This document shows positions 26,656 through 35,769 of a DNA stretch of 64,000 nt, one piece after another. The stretch is taken from positions 1 to 64,000 of the forward strand of contig JAGYII010000006.1 in assembly GCA_018402725.1 (NCBI GenBank), given 5' to 3'. The DNA is from Candidatus Izemoplasma sp. Lineage in GTDB: Bacteria; Bacillota_I; Bacilli_A; Izemoplasmatales; Izemoplasmataceae. A program made the translations under genes and the position numbers. Under the pieces are notes generated by a model. It saw nothing but the letters and a program-made list of their open reading frames with translations, was not told the origin of the DNA and did not search any database. Numbering within the stretch: the stretch's first letter is position 1; every line of letters starts with the position of its first letter.

Positions 26656-27510
26656 ATGGAAAAAATACTACAATTTGCACTCACTGGAAATACATCCGCA
26701 ATGGCTTTTAACTGGATTTATAATCCTGCGTACTTAACGGCTTTATCTAAAAAACAATCGTTGCTTTTTCAACCCATCTTAAAAGAACATTATGAAAAAT
26801 CAGAAAAATCGTATTTCGCTTATCCGCATGCCACCGTGGGGAGCGTCTCTTATCAAGGTGAAATTTTAAAGTGGCTCATAGGCGCTTTAAAAGAAAACCC
26901 AGATCTTTCCGCAGAAGACTATTTAAATCTTGTCTTTGAACAATCTAAACCCGGCGGCGATTATCAAGGCTTTGTTGAAACTTACACAAGAAGTTTAATT
27001 ATTAACCGGCTTGCAAAAATGCAACGTTTAGAGCTCGACCCCGTTGAAATCAATGATGATAATTTAGTCGGTTTCATCCCTTATATCGCGGTCAAAACCT
27101 TAGGTTTACCCCCTAAAAAAGCGATTGAATTAACGCGTGCTTTTTCAAACTTAGAAGATTATGAAACATTCTTTTACATCTTTGATGAAATCTTAGAAGG
27201 TCTAGAAAATAAATCCTTTAAAGACGTGATTAAAGACGCCGTGAGTAAAGTCCCTAGCCCCCTTAAAGATCGTTTTGATAAAGCTCTCACGGAATCCACT
27301 GATGCTTTCATTAAAAACACGGTTAATACCGCGTGTCATTATCCTGATGCCGTCCCTTTACTCTTTCATATCTTGTACCACACTGATTCGTTTGAAGCCG
27401 CCCTTAATTTAAATGCATCCTTAGGCGGTGCCAGTTGTGACCGAGGCACCTTGATTGGATTTTTCTATAGTGTCAATGGCACAATTCCGCTTGATGCACC
27501 CCCTTTTTAA
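26656..27510 (+). CDS. ADP-ribosylglycohydrolase-fold protein, divergent
   Basis: 284 residues, all-helical by composition. The N-terminus (LTGNTSAMAFNWIYNPAYL) and the C-terminus (NASLGGASCDRGTLIGFFYS) align by eye with the two metal-site regions of the ARH/DraG fold, in a subfamily whose first motif normally reads D-A-L-x-x-G-x-H-W-I-Y-D. Here the usual Asp and His positions are Asn, Phe and Asn, and the C-terminal GGDxD is GGASCD. Metal binding may be lost or changed. It is monocistronic, with its own terminator, just before the mevalonate operon. Function unknown. Confidence 0.55.
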   Translation: MEKILQFALTGNTSAMAFNWIYNPAYLTALSKKQSLLFQPILKEHYEKSEKSYFAYPHATVGSVSYQGEILKWLIGALKENPDLSAEDYLNLVFEQSKPGGDYQGFVETYTRSLIINRLAKMQRLELDPVEINDDNLVGFIPYIAVKTLGLPPKKAIELTRAFSNLEDYETFFYIFDEILEGLENKSFKDVIKDAVSKVPSPLKDRFDKALTESTDAFIKNTVNTACHYPDAVPLLFHILYHTDSFEAALNLNASLGGASCDRGTLIGFFYSVNGTIPLDAPPF

Positions 27511-27533
27511 CACCCATTTGGGTGTTTTTTTTT
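27508..27533 (+). terminator. Terminator after the ARH-like gene
   Basis: AACACCC/GGGTGTT stem followed by a run of T. Confidence 0.85.
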
Positions 27534-27568
27534 GGGACTTTGTGGCATACTAATAGCGGAGAATATCT

Positions 27569-28492
27569 ATGAATCCATATGGCATGGGCCACGCCCATGG
27601 AAAGGTAATTTGGTTTGGGGAACATGCGGTGGTTTATCATCATCCTGCCATTGCATTACCATTAAAGACCGCGGTTGTTCAGGTCAAAATGACTCCTTCA
27701 GATTCCTTACAATTTATCAGTCCATTTTATCAAGGAACCCTTGATGATGCGCCGCATCTAGAGGGTTTTTCAAATTTATTTGAAGAACTTAAAAAACGCC
27801 TTCCTTTAGGGAATGTTACGATTGAACTCACCACCGATATCCCAGTTCAAGGGGGCCTCGGCGCTTCAGCTGCGATTGCCTCAGCCATGGTTCAAGCCGC
27901 CTATGATCTTACCGACCAGCCCTTAGAACAAGGGACACGGTATGAATTAACGCAGATTTCTGAAAAATTCTTTCACCAAAATCCATCAGGCATCGATGCC
28001 TTTATGAGTATGGCTAAAACTGCTCAAAGGTACCGTAAAGAACAAGCCCCAAGCGCCCTTGATTTAACCTTAGATGGGGAGTTGGTGGTGGTCTATTCCA
28101 ACGTGCCAGGAAATACCAAAGACGCAATTGTAAAAATTGCAAAAGCCACTCAAAAAACGAAACTTTATAAACTGATGGCGGATTTAGGTCACCTCAGTGA
28201 AGATGCATTAGAAGCGATTTTAGGACGGGACTTAAATCTCCTAGGCCGTTTAATGAACCAAGCCCATCAGATTTTAAATCACTTTGAAATTTCTCATCCT
28301 TCGATTGAAACTTTAAGAGACCTCGCCCTAAGCCAAGGGGCCCTCGGGGCTAAACTTTCAGGGGGTGGTTTGGGCGGCATCATGATTGCGCTCTTTGATG
28401 ATCCTAATAAAGCCACTTCTTATACCGAACAACTTCAAGAAAAAGGGTATTTAAAATATTGGCGGATGCCCCTCAAAGAATCTCATGATTAA
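27569..28492 (+). CDS. mvk: Mevalonate kinase
   Basis: 307 residues, GHMP kinase fold: N-terminal GKVIWFGEHAVVY, ATP loop PVQGGLGASAAIASAM, and the C-terminal motif AKLSGGGLGGIMIAL. It phosphorylates mevalonate. It is the first gene of mvk-mvaD-pmk-fni, with overlaps of 8 bp and 13 bp downstream. GGAG lies about 8 bases before the ATG at 27569. Confidence 0.95.
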   Translation: MNPYGMGHAHGKVIWFGEHAVVYHHPAIALPLKTAVVQVKMTPSDSLQFISPFYQGTLDDAPHLEGFSNLFEELKKRLPLGNVTIELTTDIPVQGGLGASAAIASAMVQAAYDLTDQPLEQGTRYELTQISEKFFHQNPSGIDAFMSMAKTAQRYRKEQAPSALDLTLDGELVVVYSNVPGNTKDAIVKIAKATQKTKLYKLMADLGHLSEDALEAILGRDLNLLGRLMNQAHQILNHFEISHPSIETLRDLALSQGALGAKLSGGGLGGIMIALFDDPNKATSYTEQLQEKGYLKYWRMPLKESHD

Positions 28493-29411
28493 AACCATCG
28501 CCCCGGTTAATATTGCCCTCATAAAATATTGGGGAAAAGCTTCGCTTGATCCGGTCTTACCTTCAACCCCTTCGATCAGTGTGGCCCTTAAGGACTTTTA
28601 CACGGTCACTGAGGTTGATCAGAGTGAGACCTTTTCATTTCATCTCAATGAAAAACCAGTCAGCCAAGAAGTCCTTAAAAAAACAGAAGCCTTTGTCCGT
28701 TTATTTCAACCAGAAGGACCTTTAAAATTAGCGATAAAATCAACTAATTATGTGCCCACCGCGGCGGGACTAGCGTCCAGTGCTTCGGGGTTTGCCGCCT
28801 TAAGTTTAGCGCTTCATCATTTTTATGGTCGCTCCTTAAATGACTATGTCGCCTTAACCGCTAAAGGGTCCGGATCTGCGGTTCGCTCCTTAGAGGGTGG
28901 GGCGGTGATGTGGCACCTTGATGGCTCGATTGAAAGACTAAATATTGATTTATCGGCCTATCAAATGGCCGTTATCATGATTGATACCTCCCCCAAAAAA
29001 ATCCCTTCACGGGAGGCCATGGCCATGGTTCAATCATCTCCTGATTATCAAGGTTGGTTGGTTCGGAATAAGGCAAGAGCTTTGAAACTGAAAGACGCTT
29101 TGACCCACCATGACATAAAAACGTGGGGACTTTTGATGGAAGAGAGCACGCTAGATATGCATGCCTTAGGGGCGATCGCAGCGGCACCTTTTGTTTATTT
29201 AAAAGAAGCCACCCTGCTTCTCTGGCAAGCGCTCATAGAAGCCCGTAAGAATGGCCTTGAGGCTTATGCGACGGCCGATGCGGGACCTAATTTAAAAATC
29301 ATTTTTAATAGAAAAAATAGGGAAGCCATCACACACTTCTTAAACAGACACCCTTTCTCTTACGTCATCACTGATTTCACTGATCAAGGAGCGCGATTAT
29401 GGTCGAAATAA
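28485..29411 (+). CDS. mvaD: Diphosphomevalonate decarboxylase
   Basis: 308 residues. The N-terminus APVNIALIKYWGK with LPSTPSISVAL is diagnostic; PTAAGLASSASGFAAL is the GHMP ATP loop, and TADAGPNLKIIF is near the end. It converts diphosphomevalonate to isopentenyl diphosphate with ATP. Start and stop overlap the neighbouring kinase genes. Confidence 0.96.
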   Translation: MIKTIAPVNIALIKYWGKASLDPVLPSTPSISVALKDFYTVTEVDQSETFSFHLNEKPVSQEVLKKTEAFVRLFQPEGPLKLAIKSTNYVPTAAGLASSASGFAALSLALHHFYGRSLNDYVALTAKGSGSAVRSLEGGAVMWHLDGSIERLNIDLSAYQMAVIMIDTSPKKIPSREAMAMVQSSPDYQGWLVRNKARALKLKDALTHHDIKTWGLLMEESTLDMHALGAIAAAPFVYLKEATLLLWQALIEARKNGLEAYATADAGPNLKIIFNRKNREAITHFLNRHPFSYVITDFTDQGARLWSK

Positions 29412-30316
29412 CCGTTCCTGGAAAACTTTTTTTAATGGGAGAATATGGGGTCGTCAATGGTCATACAGGCGCCATCCTACTTCCTACAAAAAGAACTCTC
29501 ACCGTCACGATGAAAGAAAGTTCTATCTGGCAATTTGAAAGTGACTTAGAAGGCAGCTTCTTTGCGACTGATTATGATACTTTTTATGCCAGTGCCTTCA
29601 CTTCCCTTAAAAAACTTTTAAAAAGCTTTCAAGAAACCTTACCCTGGGACCGCCCATACGCCTTTAAAGTCACCAGTGAATTAGATGATACCCACCACGC
29701 ATTTGGACTGGGGAGCTCAGGGGCTTTTACGGTTGCGATGGTTCAAGCAGCGCATACCTTGCTAAAAAAACCTTTATCTCCTTTTGAACTTTTCCAGCGG
29801 AGTGCCCTAATTCAAAACGATCTAACTTCTTCTTATGGAGATCTCGCGGTCAGTGCGTATCAACAAAGTCTTTATTACCACCGGCCCAAAAACCTCTTTG
29901 ATCATTTTGATCAAGTCACGATTAAACCCCTTTCATTGGATTTAAATTATCATGTCATTCATTCGAACCAAAAAGTAAAATCTGAACCGTTGATTGAGGC
30001 GTTCTTCTTTAAAATAGATACGGACGAAGTGAAAGAATATCTGACAAATACTCACGCCTTGATTGAAGCATTTATCGAAAATCCAAGTCTTGAAATTATT
30101 GAAAAAGCGTCTGAAGCTTACTTAAAACTGGGGACTTTTTTGGATTCAGGAATGATTTCTCCCCCTTTAAAAGATCTCTTAAACCTGATTCTAAAATCTG
30201 GGGGTACTGGAAAGATTTCTGGCGCTGGGGGCGGCGATAATGTCTTGGCCTTTTATCCTCATTTAGACGATCTAATGCGAACAAAAAACGGATTTGCACC
30301 CTATATTATTTTATAA
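29399..30316 (+). CDS. pmk: Phosphomevalonate kinase
   Basis: 305 residues, GHMP fold: VPGKLFLMGEYGVVNGHTGA at the N-terminus, ATP loop FGLGSSGAFTVAMVQAA and KISGAGGGDNVLAF near the end. Assigned as phosphomevalonate kinase from its position between mvaD and fni and its fit to the Gram-positive MvaK2 type. It begins 13 bp inside mvaD. Confidence 0.93.
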   Translation: MVEITVPGKLFLMGEYGVVNGHTGAILLPTKRTLTVTMKESSIWQFESDLEGSFFATDYDTFYASAFTSLKKLLKSFQETLPWDRPYAFKVTSELDDTHHAFGLGSSGAFTVAMVQAAHTLLKKPLSPFELFQRSALIQNDLTSSYGDLAVSAYQQSLYYHRPKNLFDHFDQVTIKPLSLDLNYHVIHSNQKVKSEPLIEAFFFKIDTDEVKEYLTNTHALIEAFIENPSLEIIEKASEAYLKLGTFLDSGMISPPLKDLLNLILKSGGTGKISGAGGGDNVLAFYPHLDDLMRTKNGFAPYIIL

Positions 30317-30327
30317 GTGAGGTCTTT

Positions 30328-31332
30328 ATGCAAAGAAAAAATGATCACATCCAAGAGGCGTTAAAACAAACGTTTATGCCCAATGATTTTGATAAGATTC
30401 GGTTTGAACCGGTGCTTCTTCCTGAGACCGATATTGATAAAATTGATTTATCCACGGAATTTTTAGGCCAGACCTTTAAGTACCCTGTTTTTATCAATGC
30501 AATGACGGGCGGAACTGAAAAAGCGCACGCAATTAACGATCACTTATCTCAACTCGCCGCCAAACACGGTTTAGCGATGGCAACAGGGTCTGCGGCCATT
30601 ACCTTAAGAGCGCCTGAGACGAAAGAGAGTTTTTCGGTGATTCGTAAAAATCATCCCCAAGGCTTTATCTTAGCAAACATTGGGGCCGATAAGTCGGCAG
30701 ATAATGCGGCTGAAATCGTTGCGTTTTTAAAAGCCGATGCCCTCCAAATTCATTGTAATGCCCCTCAAGAAGCGGTGATGCCAGAAGGCGAACGCAACTT
30801 TATCGATTGGGCGGCCAACATTAAAGCGATGGTTCAAAAAGTCAACGTCCCAACCGTTGTTAAAAATGTTGGTTTTGGAATGACGGCGCAGGATATTAAA
30901 ACCTTGAAAGAGCTTGGGGTAAAAACCATCGATGTGGCGGGGAGTGGGGGCACCAACTTTATCACGATTGAAAACGCCCGAAGAAATCACCCCATAGATG
31001 GCTTCAAATCGTATGGTTTTTCAACAGTCGAATCATTACTCGAAGCTGAAAAAGTTCCCGGCGTTGAAATTATTGCAAGTGGCGGGATTCGAAATGCCTA
31101 CGACGTAATTAAAGCTTTAAACCTAGGTGCAAAAGCCGTTGGACTTAGTCGCTATTTCTTAGAACTCGCGGTTAACTATTCTTTAGACGAGGCGGATGCT
31201 TTATTAATTGATTTCCTTGATGACCTGAAAAAAATTACAGCTTTACTCGGGGCCACAAATATTCTTGAACTTCAAGAAAAACCCCGTTTGCTTGATGCAT
31301 CCTTAATTAGTTTTATTAATCAAAGACCTTAA
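30328..31332 (+). CDS. fni: Type 2 isopentenyl-diphosphate delta-isomerase (FMN)
   Basis: 334 residues, TIM barrel. FINAMTGGTEKA, AMATGSAAITL, ANIGADKSADNA, VKNVGFGMTAQD, DVAGSGGTNF and IASGGIRNAYDV are the FMN- and substrate-binding loops of Fni/IDI-2. It interconverts IPP and DMAPP using reduced FMN and Mg. It closes the lower mevalonate pathway operon, 11 bp after pmk. Confidence 0.96.
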   Translation: MQRKNDHIQEALKQTFMPNDFDKIRFEPVLLPETDIDKIDLSTEFLGQTFKYPVFINAMTGGTEKAHAINDHLSQLAAKHGLAMATGSAAITLRAPETKESFSVIRKNHPQGFILANIGADKSADNAAEIVAFLKADALQIHCNAPQEAVMPEGERNFIDWAANIKAMVQKVNVPTVVKNVGFGMTAQDIKTLKELGVKTIDVAGSGGTNFITIENARRNHPIDGFKSYGFSTVESLLEAEKVPGVEIIASGGIRNAYDVIKALNLGAKAVGLSRYFLELAVNYSLDEADALLIDFLDDLKKITALLGATNILELQEKPRLLDASLISFINQRP

Positions 31333-31339
31333 AAAAAAC

Positions 31340-31361
31340 AACCCCTAAATTCGGCGGGGTT
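31340..31361 (+). terminator. Weak hairpin after fni
   Basis: AACCCC/GGGGTT stem 8 bp after the fni stop, without a long T run. Termination may be partial. Confidence 0.35.
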
Positions 31362-31434
31362 TAAATGCATATCAAAGGGCCATCTTAGTAGTTTAGCCTA
31401 TAATAAAAAGTGACATTATTAATCAAAGGAGATC

Positions 31435-31974
31435 ATGATGCGTTTAAAAATTGGAATTATTATTGGAAGTACCCGGGAAGGTTCAGTGGGGCCTCAAGTC
31501 GGGAAATGGTTATTTGAAGAACTATCAAATCATGAAGCCATGGAACTGAGTTTAATTGATATTAAAGACTATGATTTACCTTTTTTAGGAACGGTTAAAG
31601 ACGCCCCAGGCGTTACTAGATGGAATGAAACCCTTAACGGCCTTGATGGATTTATATTTGTTGTTGCTGAATATAATCATAGCGTTACGGCTTCTTTAAA
31701 AAATGCGCTGGATAGTGCAAAAGAAGCCTGGGCGAATAAAGCCGCCGGGATTGTCAGTTATGGTTCGGCAGGGGGCGCAAGAGCTGCTGCCCATTTAAAA
31801 GGTATTTTAGCCGAACTTCAAGTCGCTCCCGTAAGAACACAAGTCTTGTTATCTTTGTTCACTGACTTTGAAAATTGGTCCACGTTTAAACCCCAAGCCC
31901 TTCATGCCGGCAACTTAAAAGGAATGTCCACTCAATTAGTGAAATGGGCGACCGCTTTAAAAACCATCCGTTAA
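31435..31974 (+). CDS. NADPH-dependent FMN reductase
   Basis: 179 residues, flavodoxin-like. The phosphate loop GSTREGSVGPQVGKWL and the flavin loop AEYNHSVTASLKNALD are typical of the NADPH-dependent FMN reductase / ArsH-ChrR-like family. Could supply reduced flavin or reduce quinones. Translation starts at 31435 or the next ATG at 31438 (GGAG just upstream). Confidence 0.88.
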   Translation: MMRLKIGIIIGSTREGSVGPQVGKWLFEELSNHEAMELSLIDIKDYDLPFLGTVKDAPGVTRWNETLNGLDGFIFVVAEYNHSVTASLKNALDSAKEAWANKAAGIVSYGSAGGARAAAHLKGILAELQVAPVRTQVLLSLFTDFENWSTFKPQALHAGNLKGMSTQLVKWATALKTIR

Positions 31975-32003
31975 ATAAAAAGACGTCAGCTGACGTCTTT
32001 TTT
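31975..32003. terminator. Bidirectional terminator between FMN reductase and DJ-1 genes
   Basis: The perfect palindrome AGACGTCAGCTGACGTCT is flanked by A and T runs. Confidence 0.9.
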
Positions 32004-32541
32004 AATATTTAATTTGATCTTTAAAAGCCGCTAGAGCCTCGTCGCCTTGAAAGGTCTTGATGATGGCGAAGACAAACTCATAGACCGATCCCGCACTTCG
32101 CGCGGTAATAAAAGGAAAATCGATCACCGCTTTTTCTAAAGGAAGGTATTGCCCTTTTTGGCCGTCTTTTTCTGAGCCTGGATAGGCCGTGTAGTCTCCA
32201 TCAATGAGGTTCTCTTGGAGTAAAAAGCGAGGGCCCGCGCAGATTGCCGCAATCCATTTACCTTGTTGATGAAATAATCTTGCTAAGGCTTTAATGCTTG
32301 TATCTTGATCGACTGTTTGAGCGACATATGGTCCCCCAGGAATGATTAAAAAGTCATAAGAGTCGATGGATTTTATTTCGGTGAAATCGACTTCAACCGT
32401 GGACCCATAATGGGCCGTAACGACGCTTTTGCCTGCTAAGTTGACACTAGATATTTGAAAACCTGCACGGGTTAATAAAGCTTTCGTGGCAAGGCTTTCG
32501 ACGTCTTCCATGTGATCACTTAAAACCATCAATCCATTCAT
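32002..32541 (-). CDS. DJ-1/PfpI-family protein
   Basis: 179 residues. The class-I glutamine-amidotransferase-like fold has the reactive Cys in AAICAGPRFLL and DFLIIPGGPYVA before it. DJ-1-type proteins include chaperones, deglycases and ThiJ/YajL homologs. Its start overlaps the DMT transporter stop by 4 bp, so it is the second gene of that operon. The specific activity cannot be read from sequence. Confidence 0.87.
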   Translation of the reverse strand: MNGLMVLSDHMEDVESLATKALLTRAGFQISSVNLAGKSVVTAHYGSTVEVDFTEIKSIDSYDFLIIPGGPYVAQTVDQDTSIKALARLFHQQGKWIAAICAGPRFLLQENLIDGDYTAYPGSEKDGQKGQYLPLEKAVIDFPFITARSAGSVYEFVFAIIKTFQGDEALAAFKDQIKY

Positions 32542-33446
32542 ACTGCCACCTTGAGCTTGCGTTTTTGTTGGACCCGGACCGTTCCGTACACGCCGCCCAT
32601 GATCATCACACTACCAATCACATGAATAAGCGTTATCGCTTCAGATAAAACAATCGCCCCGGCCGCAATCGAAACAACCGTTGCTAAGTTTGCATACATC
32701 GATGAAACGTGTGCGGGAAGATTTTTTAGAGCGAAGTTTACTAAGAAAAAACCTCCAATGGATGCGACGACTCCAAGATATAACAAAGGAAATATGACGG
32801 TGGGTTCAATCAGACGTGTGAAATAAAACGCAAGATTTCCTTGAATCCATAGTTCTCCTAAGTACAAAGTATTGAATAGTAGTGCGCCCGTAAGCATCAT
32901 GAAATAAGTGATTTCAGCCGGCTTTAAGACTTTAGAGGCTGACCGTGACGCGATGTTAAACATCGACGCACTCATGACGGCAATGAGCATTAAGAAAAAA
33001 CCAAAAAATTCTCCCGAGGTTCTGGTTAAGTCAGCAGCTTGAATGACAACGATGCCAGACACCGACAACGTGATAAAAAGAACCTGAAGTCTGGAAGGGG
33101 CTTCTTTTAAGATGATACTGCTAAAGATCGCCACAAAGACTGGAATCAGAGCAATCATCATCCCCGCCTCCGCACTCGTGATCAGGTTAAGGCCATATAT
33201 TTCAAATAAGAAATAAAGGATCGGCTGAAATAAAATAACCGCAAAAATTGGTTTTGTAAAACGGCGTTCAAACCGGACCTTAATCACCGCTAAACGTCTT
33301 AAAATTTCAATCGTGACGATGGCCAACAAGAACCGGTAGGCCATCAGTCCAAGCGGGGATATAACGTCTAAGACCACTTTTGAAAACATAAAGGTTAAGC
33401 CAAAAATCATCGCGAATAATAAAGAACCTAAGTGGACTTTGAGCAT
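32538..33446 (-). CDS. DMT-superfamily (EamA) transporter
   Basis: 302 residues with about ten hydrophobic helices in two EamA repeats (the first includes MAYRFLLAIVTIEILRRL, the second includes GFFLVNFALKNLPAHVSSMY). I chose the ATG at 33446, with AAGGA six bases ahead, instead of an upstream in-frame start at 33476. Such proteins export amino acids, purines or other small metabolites. Substrate unknown. Confidence 0.87.
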   Translation of the reverse strand: MLKVHLGSLLFAMIFGLTFMFSKVVLDVISPLGLMAYRFLLAIVTIEILRRLAVIKVRFERRFTKPIFAVILFQPILYFLFEIYGLNLITSAEAGMMIALIPVFVAIFSSIILKEAPSRLQVLFITLSVSGIVVIQAADLTRTSGEFFGFFLMLIAVMSASMFNIASRSASKVLKPAEITYFMMLTGALLFNTLYLGELWIQGNLAFYFTRLIEPTVIFPLLYLGVVASIGGFFLVNFALKNLPAHVSSMYANLATVVSIAAGAIVLSEAITLIHVIGSVMIMGGVYGTVRVQQKRKLKVAV

Positions 33447-33481
33447 GCACATTCCTTCAATCTTTTTTGAATTCATTATAT

Positions 33482-33505
33482 CAAAAAGACCGCATTTGCG
33501 GTCTT
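33482..33505 (-). terminator. Terminator after the amidase gene
   Basis: AAGACCGC/GCGGTCTT stem, with T-rich sequence following on the minus strand. Confidence 0.8.
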
Positions 33506-34886
33506 AAAATGGGGCAATAAATCGTTGCGTTTTGATTTCATAATGGTGGGCGAGGGCAATCAGCGTTTCCTCACTCCAGGCGGGGCCCATAAAGACCATC
33601 GATTTAGGAATTAAATCCTTTAATGATTTCGCAGGCACCACCACTGAAGGGTGACCGAGGGCTGGACCATAGGCGTTCCATTCTAAACTGACCATCGCAT
33701 CGAGGCCTTCGGTTTCATAAAGCGAGGTAAAGACACTTGCTTGGGCATCCACTTTTGCACGGATTTTGAGATATTCTTTTGATTTCAAGGTGTGCTTAAT
33801 CGCTTGGGCTTCTTCTAGTAATGATTGGCCGTATTTTAAACACGTCTCAGGGTTTTTTGAATTAAAGGCGATAATATCCTTTAATGAATTCATCGCGGTA
33901 AAGCCTTTGACCGTTTTTAAATATTGATTTAAACCGTTTTTGAATTCAATGATCATCGATTCAATGACATCTAAAGGGACTCGGGGTACGGTCAGGGTTT
34001 TGATGGTGAGGCCTTCTTGGTGAAAGATCTGAATCAGTTCTTCTTTCAGTTTTTGATCCACCTCAGAAAGAGGGGAGCCTTCAAATTCAATAAATCCAAG
34101 GGTTTTATCTTTGATTGGAGCGTGGATGGCATTCGCATAATTAATCGACCATGAGGGGACCTTTAAAGTCGCTTCATCATCAACATCCAGTCCTTTCATG
34201 GCCTCTAATAAAAGGGCCGCATCCTCGACCGTTCTTGCCATGGGACCCGGGGTATCTTGAACCGGGGAGACGGGAATGATTCCATACCTTGAAACTAATC
34301 CCACGGTCGGTTTAATCGCTACGGTTGAGGTATGGTAAGCGGGGGCCATCAAAGACCCTGAAGTTTCAGTGCCAATGGCTACCGGGGTATACCCACACGC
34401 CATCGCTACCGCGGATCCGGTCGATGAACCAAGGGGGTCTAGTTTCCCATACGGATTTTTTACTTGACCTTTCCTCGAAGAGTACCCTGAGGGCATCCCG
34501 GGACGGTGCATGAAATAAGCAAATTCAGAAAGATTGGTTTTCCCTAAAATAATTGCCCCTGCTTTTCGGAGGTTTTTAACCAGCGTCGCTTCATAAGGAG
34601 CATTCAAATCAGAAAGGGCGAGCGATCCGGCCGTGGTTAAAAGACCGTCGGTGGTGTTGATATTATCTTTAATTAGAATCGGGATGCCATGAAGGGGAGA
34701 TTTAGGACCTGAGTGGTCCCATTCTTTATCTAGAGCTCTCGCGATTTTAATCGCATCTCCCGTGGTTTCAGCCACAGCATTATAGTTTGGATCGTGTTCG
34801 TCAATGAGGGCGAGTGATTGCTCCACAAGTTTGACCGCAGTCAGCGTCTTCTTCCGGAACTGATCATGAATGTTTTTTAGATGCAT
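33504..34886 (-). CDS. Amidase-signature family hydrolase
   Basis: 460 residues. The Ser-cisSer-Lys triad is visible: Lys in ILIKDNINT, cis-Ser in LGSSTGSAVAMA and the nucleophile Ser in GTETSGSLMAPA. The last motif departs from the usual GTDTGGSIRxPA (Gly to Ser and Arg lost), as in some peptide amidases and non-GatA members. No GatB/C is nearby, so it is probably a stand-alone amidase and not the tRNA amidotransferase subunit. Cytosolic; substrate unknown. Confidence 0.85.
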   Translation of the reverse strand: MHLKNIHDQFRKKTLTAVKLVEQSLALIDEHDPNYNAVAETTGDAIKIARALDKEWDHSGPKSPLHGIPILIKDNINTTDGLLTTAGSLALSDLNAPYEATLVKNLRKAGAIILGKTNLSEFAYFMHRPGMPSGYSSRKGQVKNPYGKLDPLGSSTGSAVAMACGYTPVAIGTETSGSLMAPAYHTSTVAIKPTVGLVSRYGIIPVSPVQDTPGPMARTVEDAALLLEAMKGLDVDDEATLKVPSWSINYANAIHAPIKDKTLGFIEFEGSPLSEVDQKLKEELIQIFHQEGLTIKTLTVPRVPLDVIESMIIEFKNGLNQYLKTVKGFTAMNSLKDIIAFNSKNPETCLKYGQSLLEEAQAIKHTLKSKEYLKIRAKVDAQASVFTSLYETEGLDAMVSLEWNAYGPALGHPSVVVPAKSLKDLIPKSMVFMGPAWSEETLIALAHHYEIKTQRFIAPF

Positions 34887-34898
34887 CGACGCCTCCTA

Positions 34899-34926
34899 TA
34901 AAAAAAACCCTGTTCATCGGGTTTTT
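34899..34926 (-). terminator. Terminator of tRNA-Ala
   Basis: AAAAACCC/GGGTTTTT stem with a T run on the minus strand, about 20 bp past the tRNA 3' end. Confidence 0.75.
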
Positions 34927-34944
34927 CGTGTGAGTCAAGTTTTG

Positions 34945-35017
34945 TGGAGCCAACGGGGCTCGAACCCGCGACCTCTAGCATGCCATGCTAGCGCTCTCCC
35001 AGCTGAGCTATGGCCCC
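34945..35017 (-). tRNA. tRNA-Ala(GGC)
   Basis: A 73-nt cloverleaf: acceptor GGGGCCA/TGGCTCC with discriminator A, D arm GCTC/GAGC, anticodon stem CTAGC/GCTAG with loop ATGGCAT (anticodon GGC), and T loop TTCGAGC. CCA is not encoded (CAA follows), unlike the tRNA-Arg at 26469. Confidence 0.95.
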
Positions 35018-35027
35018 TTAGTTACAC

Positions 35028-35056
35028 ATTGTATATAAAGTTTAAAGGTTTGACAA
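35028..35056 (-). promoter_or_regulatory. Promoter of tRNA-Ala
   Basis: On the minus strand TTGTCA (35056-35051), 17-base spacer, TACAAT (35033-35028), 11 bp before the tRNA. Confidence 0.7.
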
Positions 35057-35058
35057 GC

Positions 35059-35682
35059 TTATTTATTATCTATTAAGAATTGTTCGACTTTAGAAGCGAT
35101 CAAATCCACAGCGGTTTCATGATTGAGGTCATTAGGAATAATCACATCCGCATACCGCTTCGTCGGTCTTACAAATTGATGGAACATCGGTTTAACGGTG
35201 GTTTGATATTGCTCGATGATGCTTTCTAAAGACCGTCCTCGGTCCTTTAAGTCGCGCATCATCCTTCTTATAAAACGGGTATCATCATCGAGCTCTACAA
35301 AAATTGATAAGTTTGATAAGGCCCGAATTCTCGGGTCATCTAAGATCAGGATACCCTCTAAGATAATGACTTTCTTAGGGGCGATGGTTTCGGTTTTTTC
35401 AAGGCGTCTAAAAGTCACAAAATCATAGGTAGGTTTCTCAATCGATTCCCCTCTTAAAAGGGCTTTAACCTGGGCAATGAGAGTATCATTATCTAAACTC
35501 TCAGGATGGTCGTAATTGATTTTTTGACGCTCACTTAAAGAAAGGGTCGGCGTATCTTTGTAGTAATCATCATGTTTGATGATTAATACGTCTTTTAACC
35601 CGGCTCTTTGAACAATTTTTTCAACGACGGTACTTTTCCCAGAGGCGGACCCCCCAGCAACACTAATCACGTATGGATTCAT
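35059..35682 (-). CDS. udk: Uridine/cytidine kinase
   Basis: 207 residues. P-loop GGSASGKST, HDDYYKD, YDHPESLDNDTL and the EGILILDDPRIRALSNLSIF stretch match uridine kinase closely. It phosphorylates uridine and cytidine for pyrimidine salvage. Monocistronic. Confidence 0.95.
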   Translation of the reverse strand: MNPYVISVAGGSASGKSTVVEKIVQRAGLKDVLIIKHDDYYKDTPTLSLSERQKINYDHPESLDNDTLIAQVKALLRGESIEKPTYDFVTFRRLEKTETIAPKKVIILEGILILDDPRIRALSNLSIFVELDDDTRFIRRMMRDLKDRGRSLESIIEQYQTTVKPMFHQFVRPTKRYADVIIPNDLNHETAVDLIASKVEQFLIDNK

Positions 35683-35769
35683 ACTTCCATTATAGCGAAA
35701 ATCTCATAACTTTAATTGACATTCTTTTCTATTTTTATTGTGTTCTTGATAAATGATAAACTAATTTTT

